From assembly GCA_947247005.1 (NCBI GenBank), contig OX365949.1, forward strand, positions 19,161,130 to 19,225,129: a stretch of DNA of 64,000 nt, in the 5' to 3' direction. Below, one piece after another: positions 47,991 through 57,900 of the stretch. The stretch comes from Spisula solida (taxonomy: Eukaryota > Mollusca > Bivalvia > Venerida > Mactridae). The notes below the pieces were generated by a model. The model was given only the letters and a program-made list of their open reading frames with translations. It had not been told where the DNA came from and made no database searches. Positions within the stretch are counted from its first letter, which is position 1. The number at the start of each line of letters is the position of its first letter. A program made the position numbers and the translations under genes.

Positions 47991-48413
47991 GGGCCAGAAT
48001 TACAACGAATACGTACACTCAGCACTCAACACTCAAATATTGAAATTAACTTTTTTGAGGTTCATTGTGGCATTTTTTAGAGCAAGACGTTGTAATAATG
48101 ATAAATTGGTACTAAATATTGTGTTTGGCTTACTTCCTAGTTTAATTCAGTGTATTTGTAAGATATAATTGCAATCCATCAGTCTGAGTGCTGAGTAAGG
48201 CACTCAGATTCAATAATTACATTCACACCTTATAAATAGTACAAAATGGCAAAGAAAATGTATAAAATGTTATTTTCAACACTCATTAAATATCTTACAC
48301 GCTTTCCTCATCTAAATTTGCAATCTAGGACCATTAATAGGTCACTATATTACATTTTCAATATTATTTTGTGTGTTGAGTGCTGAGTGTAAGTATTCGT
48401 TGCAATCCCGGCC
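47991..48413. mobile_element. TIR element with GAGTGCTGAGT motifs, about 423 bp
   Basis: The left arm (GGGCCAGAATTACAACGAAT, ACACTCAGCACTCAACAC) is complemented by the right arm (GTGTTGAGTGCTGAGTGT, ATTCGTTGCAATCCCGGCC), about 60 bp per arm. A second small hairpin around CTGAGTGCTGAGTAAGGCAC lies at 48184-48208. Confidence 0.8.
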
Positions 48414-49059
48414 ACAGGTCCATCAGTCCTAGTAAGCTGGTATGGAACTATATTGTTAGTATGTTATTAAACACACGTACTGTGATATAATTAAACAATA
48501 CTAATATAATACAACAATAGTAAATGTTTTCCTGGCAAAATGGTATCTACCCTGTTCTATAAATGGATGAAAAATGTCGTAAAATTGCCTCTCAAAACAG
48601 CAAAAAGCACACATAAAAAGTCGATTTTCAAAATGACATACATTGATCTCAGATTCACAACCATCGATTTCCAAATGTGTCTCTTCAATAAACAATAGGT
48701 TGTGAAATGTTCTACCATGGGTAGGGGTTGCACCCATTTAAAAGACCCTTGTTGAGGTTTTGTCATTATAGCCTACTAGAACTGTCCATATCATTACTAG
48801 GAGCGTAAAGTAAGGGAAATCAGTGTCATTTGTTCGTGGTCGTAACCGCGAAAGCAACCGTCAACTTGTTTCTTGTGGTTGAGTTGGTTAGAGTTCCTGA
48901 ACCATTTTCTTCAAAGATTGGATATCACAGTCCCTGTTCGCTCCTTCAGGTTACTACTCATTGATAAATTCGTTTCACAAACTCTATCCTACACTAGTTA
49001 GCAAATCAGGCGCTCTAGTGTACCTGTTGTATCACATCAAACCAATTAAATAAGGTATC
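48414..49059. other. No recognised feature
   Basis: Overlapping minus frames at 48501-48766 are unrecognised. Confidence 0.35.
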
Positions 49060-49061
49060 TA

Positions 49062-49799
49062 CACTCGGCAAAACTTATAAGTACACACGTGGTTTTACCG
49101 TTATAACTTTTTTTATTTTTTATTATTTTTGCATGAAATTTTGTGTACATGGTATTACCTATCACAGGACTGGATAAATGAAGTTTTTTCTTCAAGATTA
49201 AATACAGCGGTTCATTGAACCATGAAACATCAAAACCGTAAAATGACCGAGTAATTGACGCGTGGGTGCAAATTAATTTTATGTATGGTAAATTTGAAAT
49301 TGAGATTTATCGTCAAATTAAAAAAACCAGAAAATAATTAGATTTATCACACAACAACATGGTGTTTTTTTACTTTTAAACATATTTTTTATTGTTATGG
49401 TCAAGGGGAGTTAACCATGTCCGAAATTTCATTTTTATGAAAAAGTCTGTATTTCTAAACTCAATTGTGCTTTGTTCTTATCATTGTGTTCTTTATTTCT
49501 GTCTCCGTGATAACAACATAGACTTGAAAAAGAACTTAATCAGCACAGCGGGGCCATATGTGCATAAGGAACCTGGCAATCGCTGGATGAACACACGGCA
49601 TTATTGTGTGATTTTAGATTCTGCTGATGTCATCATTAGTTTATTCTGTTTGTGACAATTTTAATCAGATGTTAAAAACATCGATTGTATTGTAATTCCA
49701 AACATCCAATCTACGTATGTTGAAATTTTCAGCAAACTCAAATACATATTAACTGAGCTATGGGCAAATAAACAAGTGTGTACTAAGTTTTGCTGAGTG
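49062..49799 (+). mobile_element. TA-flanked TIR element, 738 bp (complete copy)
   Basis: CACTCGGCAAAACTTATAAG at the left is complemented by ACTAAGTTTTGCTGAGTG at the right, flanked by TA (49060-49061, 49800-49801). The inner TIR extends through GTACACAC/GTGTGTAC. No transposase. A truncated inverted copy lies at 1296-2012. Confidence 0.85.
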
Positions 49800-49801
49800 T
49801 A

Positions 49802-50229
49802 CCTCTTCTTACCGAGTGATAATGTCAGTAACATTTGAATTATTAACGTAAAGACTGTATGAACTACTGTAAATATGTTTTGTAGGTAATTATTACACAT
49901 TTAACTGCAAGAGATGCACATTTAACGAACCACAAATCTTTATTACTTCTCATAAACTTACGAACTTAATTGATGTTACCTTTGATTATATTATTATTTA
50001 CGACCGTGAGTAAGCCATCTCGGTTCTTTTAAACTTCTTAAGCGCAAGATATGTCGGGGAATCAACTTAATAAACAAGTTGTTTTTGTACCGCAGGCTTG
50101 TTGGCAGTGAAGTAGACCACATAAACTTGAATGATAACACGAATAACAACAGTGAGAAGTTATAGACTGTACACTCGTCCATTTACGCAGGCATTTAATT
50201 TGGTTGAATTTTGGTGTTAAAATTGATCG
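49802..50229. other. No recognised feature
   Basis: Overlapping minus frames at 49994-50316 without recognisable domains. Confidence 0.35.
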
Positions 50230-50760
50230 CACCGATCTCCCGAAGCATTGGTTCGCCGAATATGGTTCACGCCGAATATAGCTCACATACCTCCTGATGA
50301 AAAAACTACAGCGCAATGTATGACTTATGTTGAGCCATATTCGTCGTTATAGCTATATATTCGCTGATGAGTTGCCCTTTGCTCCGAATATGGCTCATGT
50401 CATCAAAATATACCGGTACGTCAACCATATTCGGCGTGAACCATATTCGGCGTGAACCATATTCTGCGTGAACCATCGTGAACCATATTCGGCGTGCGTG
50501 AACCATATTCGGCGTGACCCATATTCGGTACAACAAAGCATCTCAATTACAAATCTCAGCTCAAATGTGATTTTACTGAAAGTCTTGAGATTAATCTGAA
50601 TTTGTAGCTCTTGACTTTCCGGGCTTTAAAAGCGCAGGACAATATTTCTGTTTCGTAATACGAATTTACAGTCCGGTTGCGAAGGGAAATAAACCTGTTG
50701 TTATACATGTATTTGAGCTGGAATTAAGCTCAAGATTGAGATTCTGCGAGAGATCGTGAT
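50230..50760. mobile_element. MITE with CTCCCGAAGCAT TIRs, copy 2, interrupted
   Basis: The left TIR GCACCGATCTCCCGAAGCAT (50229-50248) is cut off from the body, which resumes at 50536 (AAGCATCTCAATTACAAATC). The right end is worn (ATTCTGCGAGAGATCG). The body resembles 18656-18870. Confidence 0.7.
50249..50535. mobile_element. Nested insertion with 6-bp target duplication
   Basis: 287 bp inserted in the left TIR of a MITE, flanked by AAGCAT on both sides (50243-50248, 50536-50541). The ends are inverted copies: TTCGCCGAATATGGTTCACG at the left against CGTGACCCATATTCGGTA at the right. The right half consists of four to six irregular ATTCGGCGTGAACCAT units. No coding capacity. Confidence 0.75.
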
Positions 50761-51769
50761 TTTGTTAAATGGGAATGGAATTAAGCCTCTGGTTATGTAT
50801 ATTAGTGTTACTCAATCCTAGGCATTATCTTATTTGGTTGATTAGTTTATCAATAAAATCAACGAAATAAATCACTCGATGCATTATAATGAGTGTACAG
50901 TTTGCAATGTTATTAAGTATGTTGTTGCAGTGTTCCAATTGTCAGACATTGAAATAAAAAGCCAACCAAAGATCATAACATACACAACATGGCAGTCAGA
51001 ACAGTATTGATGGTAGAATAGCTACTGATACAGTTAGAACAGAATAGAGCAGAATTTCCATTTTCTGCATGAACAGAATAGAGCAGAATTTCCATTTAAA
51101 TGTCAACGGCAACTCATTTCATGAGAGGATTATTTGCATTAAAAATGGAAATTCATTGCAAATAAAATTTTATCCGTCAACCCTTAAACAATAATTGCCC
51201 TAAACGATGTAGGCCCTAATCGACGTTTAGACATAGACAAATCACTCTTAAAAATTCGTCATTTCGTGACTTCTTTACACAATATGCCTTACTTTTACGC
51301 ATGACGCATTTAGTTACCACGGACCAGACATACATTGGTTCTTAGCCTCTAAAACAAAGATAGACCCTTCTGGTTAGGAATATGATACATCTACGCACAA
51401 TTGTTGTCTGAGGAATATCCTAACACTAACCCCGACCAGACAATGTAACCTGTCAACCTATCAACAGTAACATACTATCTAAATACGGTACACATTCCCT
51501 GCTGGCTCACACCATATTCTGATTGTCTGATTTAAAGCTGTTCTGCACGAGTATCACTGTTTGTAGACATATCTCAGGAATATCAATATTTGGAACATGA
51601 ACACGCTGTCTTTATTGGCAACATACATGCATATTTACTGAACGCCTGTCTCCAACATACAGGCTATCATTAGATACAATGCATGCTTTTATTTTTATCT
51701 GTTTAGTACACTTTCGTATTTTCTTGAATTTATTTATAAATTAATATATTGGCGCATGTTGTATTTTAA
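50761..51769. other. No recognised gene
   Basis: A short duplication GAACAGAATAGAGCAGAATT (about 51038 and 51070) is the only structure seen. Confidence 0.4.
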
Positions 51770-52298
51770 AGGGACTGCCTCACATATCAAAAATAAAATA
51801 AAATTGTCAAATGTTCGCGTAATTTTGGTATAGTTGCCTGTATATCCCATAATCAACCGCACTGACATCTAAAATAACATGAGAAACTTCGGCATTTTGT
51901 AGTTATTTAGTATTTTTACATCAAAAATTCTATAGGGTATTAATACCCTATAGAATTTACACTACTATTACTTAAATTGCCTGAAATTTGTTGGCATTTG
52001 ATAAAAACGAATCGAAAGACAAACCAAATACCTCACTGATGTTTACGCTGTTGTTTGTTGATGTTACAGTTCAATCATGCGTGAATTACATAATTCACAA
52101 AGCATGTTGGAAGGAAACTTAGAGATTTTTTTCAAGAAAAAAATACTCAGTGGGCGATATCGAGAGTGGTTAAAAGTGCTTATCTGCGCCAAATATTTTA
52201 TAAAGCAACTGTCAGTGGCTTTCTATTACATCAATACTTGGTTAGGTAGGGCAATTACGATATACAAAATGTTTAGCCCCATCTGTGAGGCAGCACCT
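51770..52298. mobile_element. TTAA-type TIR element with central palindrome, copy 2
   Basis: 529 bp. TTAA lies on both sides (51766-51769, 52299-52302). Ends AGGGACTGCCTCACA and GTGAGGCAGCACCT are inverted copies. A perfect 34-bp palindrome is at 51925-51958. The 92-codon frame at 52077-52355 crosses the element end and is not credible. Confidence 0.85.
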
Positions 52299-52302
52299 TT
52301 AA

Positions 52303-54540
52303 GGACTATCAGAATCGTCAAACGAGTGTGTGAAACGGTTGAACGTAGAACATAATTATGTCGACATAATATGTCGTATATACATGTATTATAGTAGTGA
52401 TGGTTTTCAATTAAATACTTGTATTTAATAGCTGTGGTCTTATATGTTTAATTTTGTACCGATTGCCGAGATCTTTACAAAATAGATAATAAATGTACAT
52501 TTGCCACTATGATTTTAGTATGTACATATGTTATCCTCATAGGTGAACGACCTTCTGCATTTTGAAATACACTACTACTACTACTTTGATAAGTATTATT
52601 TCTTTTTATGTAAGGGGAAGTAACTGCATTCGTCAATGCACATGTGAATTATCGGATGTATTCTCTCCCATGCGTCCGTATGATAATGTTTAGACCATAC
52701 CGAAAAGAGTTTGTTCTGATATTGCCGTTTGGCGATTTTTAACGGAATGTCTACCTGACTGGTGTCGGGCATTGAATGATAGTTACAGCGTATTTATAAA
52801 CCTAATCACTGTATGACTTATTGACAGACTATATAAATGCAACTTGTATGACCAACAGCGAGCAAAAACATCTGTGATTTCCTGTCACTGTAGGACTTAT
52901 TGGGATACTATATACAATTTAACGTGTATGACTTATTGCGTTTTTATACACAGTGATAGTAATAGGGTGAGTATATTTTATCAGAATATTGATTAATGTC
53001 ACACAATTTAACATTTTATTGGCTGACCTTTCCAAAATGGGTGACACTAATATATTAAAATCCCTTCATCTACCCTACGCACTTATCTCCATTGTCGCTA
53101 CGCTCTCGGAATAGATTATCGACTCTGGGGAAGACAGAGCACAGATGCGTAGGTTAATGTTTTTACATAATCACGTGATGTGTAACGTTATTTCACCCAT
53201 TTGATTTTTTTAACGAATTAACACAGAGAGTATAGAAAAACTTTTATATCTTAAATCAAACGGTGCTAAAACAGAAACATTGCGTAATATTCAAAATAAA
53301 TACATTTTCATAAAGTAACAAATCAACACGACCAGCAATAATACATAGATGAATCATTTCACACACTATATTCACAAAGCATTTTAAAAAAACTTAGTAC
53401 ATTCTTAAAATCTAAAGATTACCTTTAAAAAGTTTATCACATAAACAGGATAATTAAGATTATAAACTTTTTACATAGCTTAGAAGCATTATGTAAAGAG
53501 CTACAATAATCACAAATTAAACATGGACAAATCTTCGTTTCTTGAAAAATAAGTGCATCACGATTGTTTAATTTAAGTAAAAATATTTAAGTTTTTCATG
53601 AATGACAATCAACATTTTTTGTAGCATGTGTTCTGGATGTGCAAAGGAGAGGCATAAAGGTGATATCGTCTTTTCAGTCTAACAGAAATTTTTCCCGACC
53701 TCATGAATGTTATTATTTGGTGCGATACCAGAATGTATTACAAGATGATGACGGGCGTACATGTTGAACAACATGTCAAAATTATCAATCCTCTATTGCT
53801 GGTTCGTTTGGGCAAGCCAAAGAGCTTCCATAACACAGATCTAAAGGTATTCCCATTTGTTCAACTGTAGAATTCCATACTCGATATTTGGAAGAGGTTG
53901 GAAGAGCACAGCAGATGTAGCCAAACAATTTTTTGGTAAATAAGTCGAGAACGAAAAATGACGTCACTTTATCATCAAATGTTGTTGTTCACGTGATTAC
54001 TATTCGACATCCATTGAAGACATGGTTTTGTTCGAATGTGGACCTCTTCCGTTCGTTTCTGAAAACACCTTTCTCTGCTCGGTAGATACCAATGAATTGG
54101 CCGTAAGATAAATTTGACCAAACATATGCATAATTATAGTAATGAGACTTTCGTGACACGTGGTTAATTACTGGTAAGGTACGTCAAAGATTTAATCTAG
54201 TTTTGTATTCTGTAATTCTTGTAAACACGTAAAAAATTAGAACCATATTCATATAATTTAAATGACACACTTGTCAAAGCAAAACCTATAAAGGATCCAA
54301 TATGAGTTGTCTTTGGAGATCAACATTTCTTAAACGAGAGTAGAAAGTGCAGGTTATGAAGTGAGTCTTTGGCACATATGTATGTGATAAAAACTGGCGA
54401 ATACGGAGAGAGATGTACACATTTGCATGTACATGTACAGTGTTGTATTGTTGTACCGACGCCAAAAATATTACTTACATTTCGAGACAGTTAGGTACTA
54501 CATTAAGGCAAAGCCATTTTGAAAGTCATATAACACAATT
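52303..54540. other. Mostly unassigned, with one probable hairpin MITE and one known MITE
   Basis: 53034-53205 has nested inverted pairs (AAATGGGTGA / TCACCCAT; CCTACGCA / TGCGTAGG), a probable decayed MITE. 53365-53605 is listed separately. The 60-codon minus frame at 53785-53967 is unrecognised. Confidence 0.4.
53365..53605. mobile_element. MITE, CGTATTCACAAAGC family, worn copy
   Basis: TATATTCACAAAGCATTTTA, then TTTTTACATAGCTTAGAAGC and ATTATGTAAAGAGCTACAAT follow the order seen in 34573-34832. The right TIR is lost. Confidence 0.65.
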
Positions 54541-54746
54541 ATGAGAAGGTCGTAAGTACAAAAGTGCAATTTAGAGAAAACAAGAAAAACTGTCTAAAAA
54601 CTACTCTTCAATTATGAAAAACGTCATTTTGGTCAACATGACCTGTTCCGATTTTCCTGTAAATAGGCTCATAAGAAGCACCGTGTGATGCAGATTTCAA
54701 ATCATTGGTCCTATAAGGTCGTAAGTGGCACTTACGGCCTTCTCAT
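54541..54746. mobile_element. MITE with ATGAGAAGGTCGTAAGT TIRs
   Basis: 206 bp. The left ATGAGAAGGTCGTAAGT and right ACTTACGGCCTTCTCAT ends are inverted copies. The right end also carries an inner copy (AGGTCGTAAGT, GGC, ACTTACGGCCT), making a terminal hairpin. It lies about 80 bases beyond the stop codon of the minus-strand gene and may be within its 3' UTR. Confidence 0.8.
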
Positions 54747-54823
54747 TCTACGCCAGCGAGATTAAGTTTGAAACATTCCTGCCAATCAATGTCTTGAATA
54801 TCCGTTATGTCACCTTGGTGATT

Positions 54824-54913
54824 CTAATTGGGTTCACTTTGACCGACAGCGACAATTGTTGGATTGGCTGGAACAGACGGCTGTGTAGAAGGTGTTACTG
54901 ATGGCTCAATTGT
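54824..54913 (-). CDS. Exon: C-terminal Thr/Pro/Ser tail and stop
   Basis: 29 codons plus TAG. Starts TIEPSVTPSTQPSVP and ends SEPN. Acceptor TTGTTTTCCAG. It holds three TP/SV-type phosphorylation candidates and no recognisable binding motif. Confidence 0.8.
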   Translation of the reverse strand, partial: TIEPSVTPSTQPSVPANPTIVAVGQSEPN

Positions 54914-57900
54914 CTGGAAAACAATAACATAGTGTGTATTACAGTCAGGTAATAGGAAGGCGAAATACTTATGAGATATATAGTCCGTTTATTCAGGCCT
55001 GTCACTTGTATTCAAACTATGTAATATCCGGATAAAGCATTTTTGTCTAGCCCGTTTGCGGTAAGCGAGACTTAGTCGCCACTTTTGGTGTACTGGGTAA
55101 GTGCGTGTGTGTGATTTTGTCCGGACCATTACTTAGTTATGCTTTGACCAATCTTTCTCATATTTGGCATGAATGATCGCCTCCACGAGGCGGAGTGTCA
55201 TGCACAACCAACAGGTTCCTATCTCATAGGTCAATGTCACAATTGGAGATCAAAGGTCAAATTGAAGCTTGTCCGGACCATAACTTTGTCTTGGTTTGAC
55301 CAATCTTGCTTATATATTGCATGAATGTTCACATGCACGAGGCGGAGTGTCATGTACAACCCACAGGTTCCTATCTCAAAGGTCAATGTCACAATTGGAG
55401 ATCAAAGGTCAAATTGAAGCTTGTCCGGACCATAACTTTGTCATACATGGACCAATCTTGCTTTTAATTGGCATGAATGTTAACCTCTATTAATCGGAGT
55501 GTCATGAGCAACCCCCTGTTCCCTCTCAAAGGTCAAGGTAGTGTTTGAGGTAAAATTGAAATTTGTACGGGTCATTCCTCTTTATGCATGGTGGGATTAG
55601 ATGTAACTTGGCACATTTAAGTTGGTGCTTTTTTCAACGTGCGCCGAGGCTCGACATAATTTGCCCGAGGAAATGAATTTCTAGTTATTGTTGAAAAAGA
55701 CACAATATGTATTTCAAAATGTCCCTTAATTCTATAGATAGTACAAGATACTTACGTTTGGAGACTTAAATGTCTGGATCTCAGCTCCATCCTCGGCGTC
55801 TACCTTGTTACTGGACTTCTGTCTCTCTTCTTTGCATTTCTTACAAGCTGAAATATGCCAGTACTATTATTCACTTGGCGTTTACGCTGCTATTCATAAC
55901 CAACTTATACCAACTATAGTCCAGTTAGGATATTGTGATAGTGACGTTGCAGTTTATATGTACGCAAAAAATCACAACCATTGTCTAAACAGGTAGAGCG
56001 AAGTTAGGTATGTTAGCTTAGCATTGAAATTATAGTTGTTTGTTCAGTATAAGCCTTTATAATTGGTTTTACACCGTTATAGTGGACTCGACCGCTGCGT
56101 CCCTGGATTTTTATCCTGACTGGACTATAGTTATTCATCAAACAGTTGACAACTCATGCACATTAGTAGGACATGTCCTTAAATATACAACTTCACGAAA
56201 GAACACTATCCTGTCAAAGCCAGTGAATGAACACCGTGTGGATGACAGTCTATTGCTGTGCCTGCTACACTAGCCTGTCAGACTTTTCCACATTTTGTCA
56301 TAGAATGTGCACAGGTAACTGTATCATTGATAAAGAGTAAAACAAAAAATATTTTTTAATAAAATGTATGTTATCTTAGAAAGGTTCATAACACTGGAAA
56401 TTGACCAGACTGTCACTGAGGTGCATTTTGTTTTATGTAACATTCCGTTAATACTGGTGTAAACATATTTACATATTTGGAAACTAGAGAGCTTAATCTT
56501 TATAATTGTGTAAAGAAATATATAGAATTGAATGAAAAATATAGAAAAAACAGGTAGGGCAGTGTAATTCGAACACATTGAAAATATAATTCCACATGGT
56601 CGTTTTTATGGAATGCACCTTAGTGATTGACTGGACACCGTGATATACATTTCATGGCATTACTTTTTAACTAGTGGATCAATTTCGATGGGATTTTTGC
56701 ATGGAAGTACATGTAGTTCTAACAATGTTGTGTATTAATATAATTACTTTATGAAGATATCGAAAGTCAATTCTTGATTTGATACCATGAAAATCTGACC
56801 ACTTTGGTACAAATGCACCTTTCTAAGATGACATTAATTTTATAAAAAAAACCAGCAATATATGTTTTTCTCTTTATCAATGATACAGTTACCTGTGATC
56901 TTGTGCTGATATAATGAAAGGAGAGGAACGGCACATACACGAATATGCATTCACGAATATTCAAGTCAGGCACAGCCACCACCGATGTTCACAGGCGAGC
57001 AGGCAAGTCTTATCGAAATGCGTAAATGTTACTGGGGAAAACAATACTAGTATCGCTGCTACCGCATTGGAAGAGTGCTCTATCTACAATACCCCATTCG
57101 ATATACTTCATTGCACCACGCCCCTATGCCCTAATTTTGACAATGATACAAAACATATAAAAAACAAACACTCGAATATTAATTAAGTCTCAGGATACGC
57201 ACTCGATTAAATGATATAAACGGGTGCTTTGGTTCTCCATCAACTAGCCGTACAAATGAATGTACATGTACACATATTATAATGTAATTAATGCTAAAGT
57301 CCAGTTGGAAGTATTTTACTTAATATATAATGAATTACTAGTTACAAAATATGACCGTACTTACACAATTTAGCGTATGTAATAGACCTACCTTTTGCTA
57401 AACATTTACACCTATGTTTGCAACACGTACAGCAGCAGATGGTGACACAGATAGATGTACAACCCATGATCACCAGAAAGCCGACACCGACCATACCAGA
57501 TACTCCAAGGGCAAACAATCCACCAATCAGCTTCTCCCAAACTATAACGATACGCAATTACAGACAAGCACTTAAACATCACCATCGACCATTATTTCAT
57601 TTCAATTCGTTCAGCATTTCACATAGTACTGTATCATATAGACTACATCAACAGACACACTTACCAAATAGCAATACCAACCACCGCCTCGATAGCCTAG
57701 TGGTTGAGCGTCCGCTTCAAGTGCGGGAGATCTAGGGTTCAATCCCAGGCCGTGTCATACCAAAGACGAAAGACAAATGGTACAAGTAATTCCCTTCCTA
57801 TACACTCAGCAAAAAACGGGAAACTGGCTTCTTTTCTCACAGATCGTTAAAATTGCATACCTTATTTTATAGTTAATAATTTGATTTTCCTTGACAATCC

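Noticed and set aside
57685..57760. Functional tRNA-Leu(CAA)
   Set aside because: The T arm and acceptor stem mispair, and a SINE-like body follows.
57801..57830. A CACTCAGC string resembling the CACTCGGC TIR of the 738-bp element
   Set aside because: No matching second end nearby, and the string fits the CTCAGCA segment expected in the SINE body at that point.
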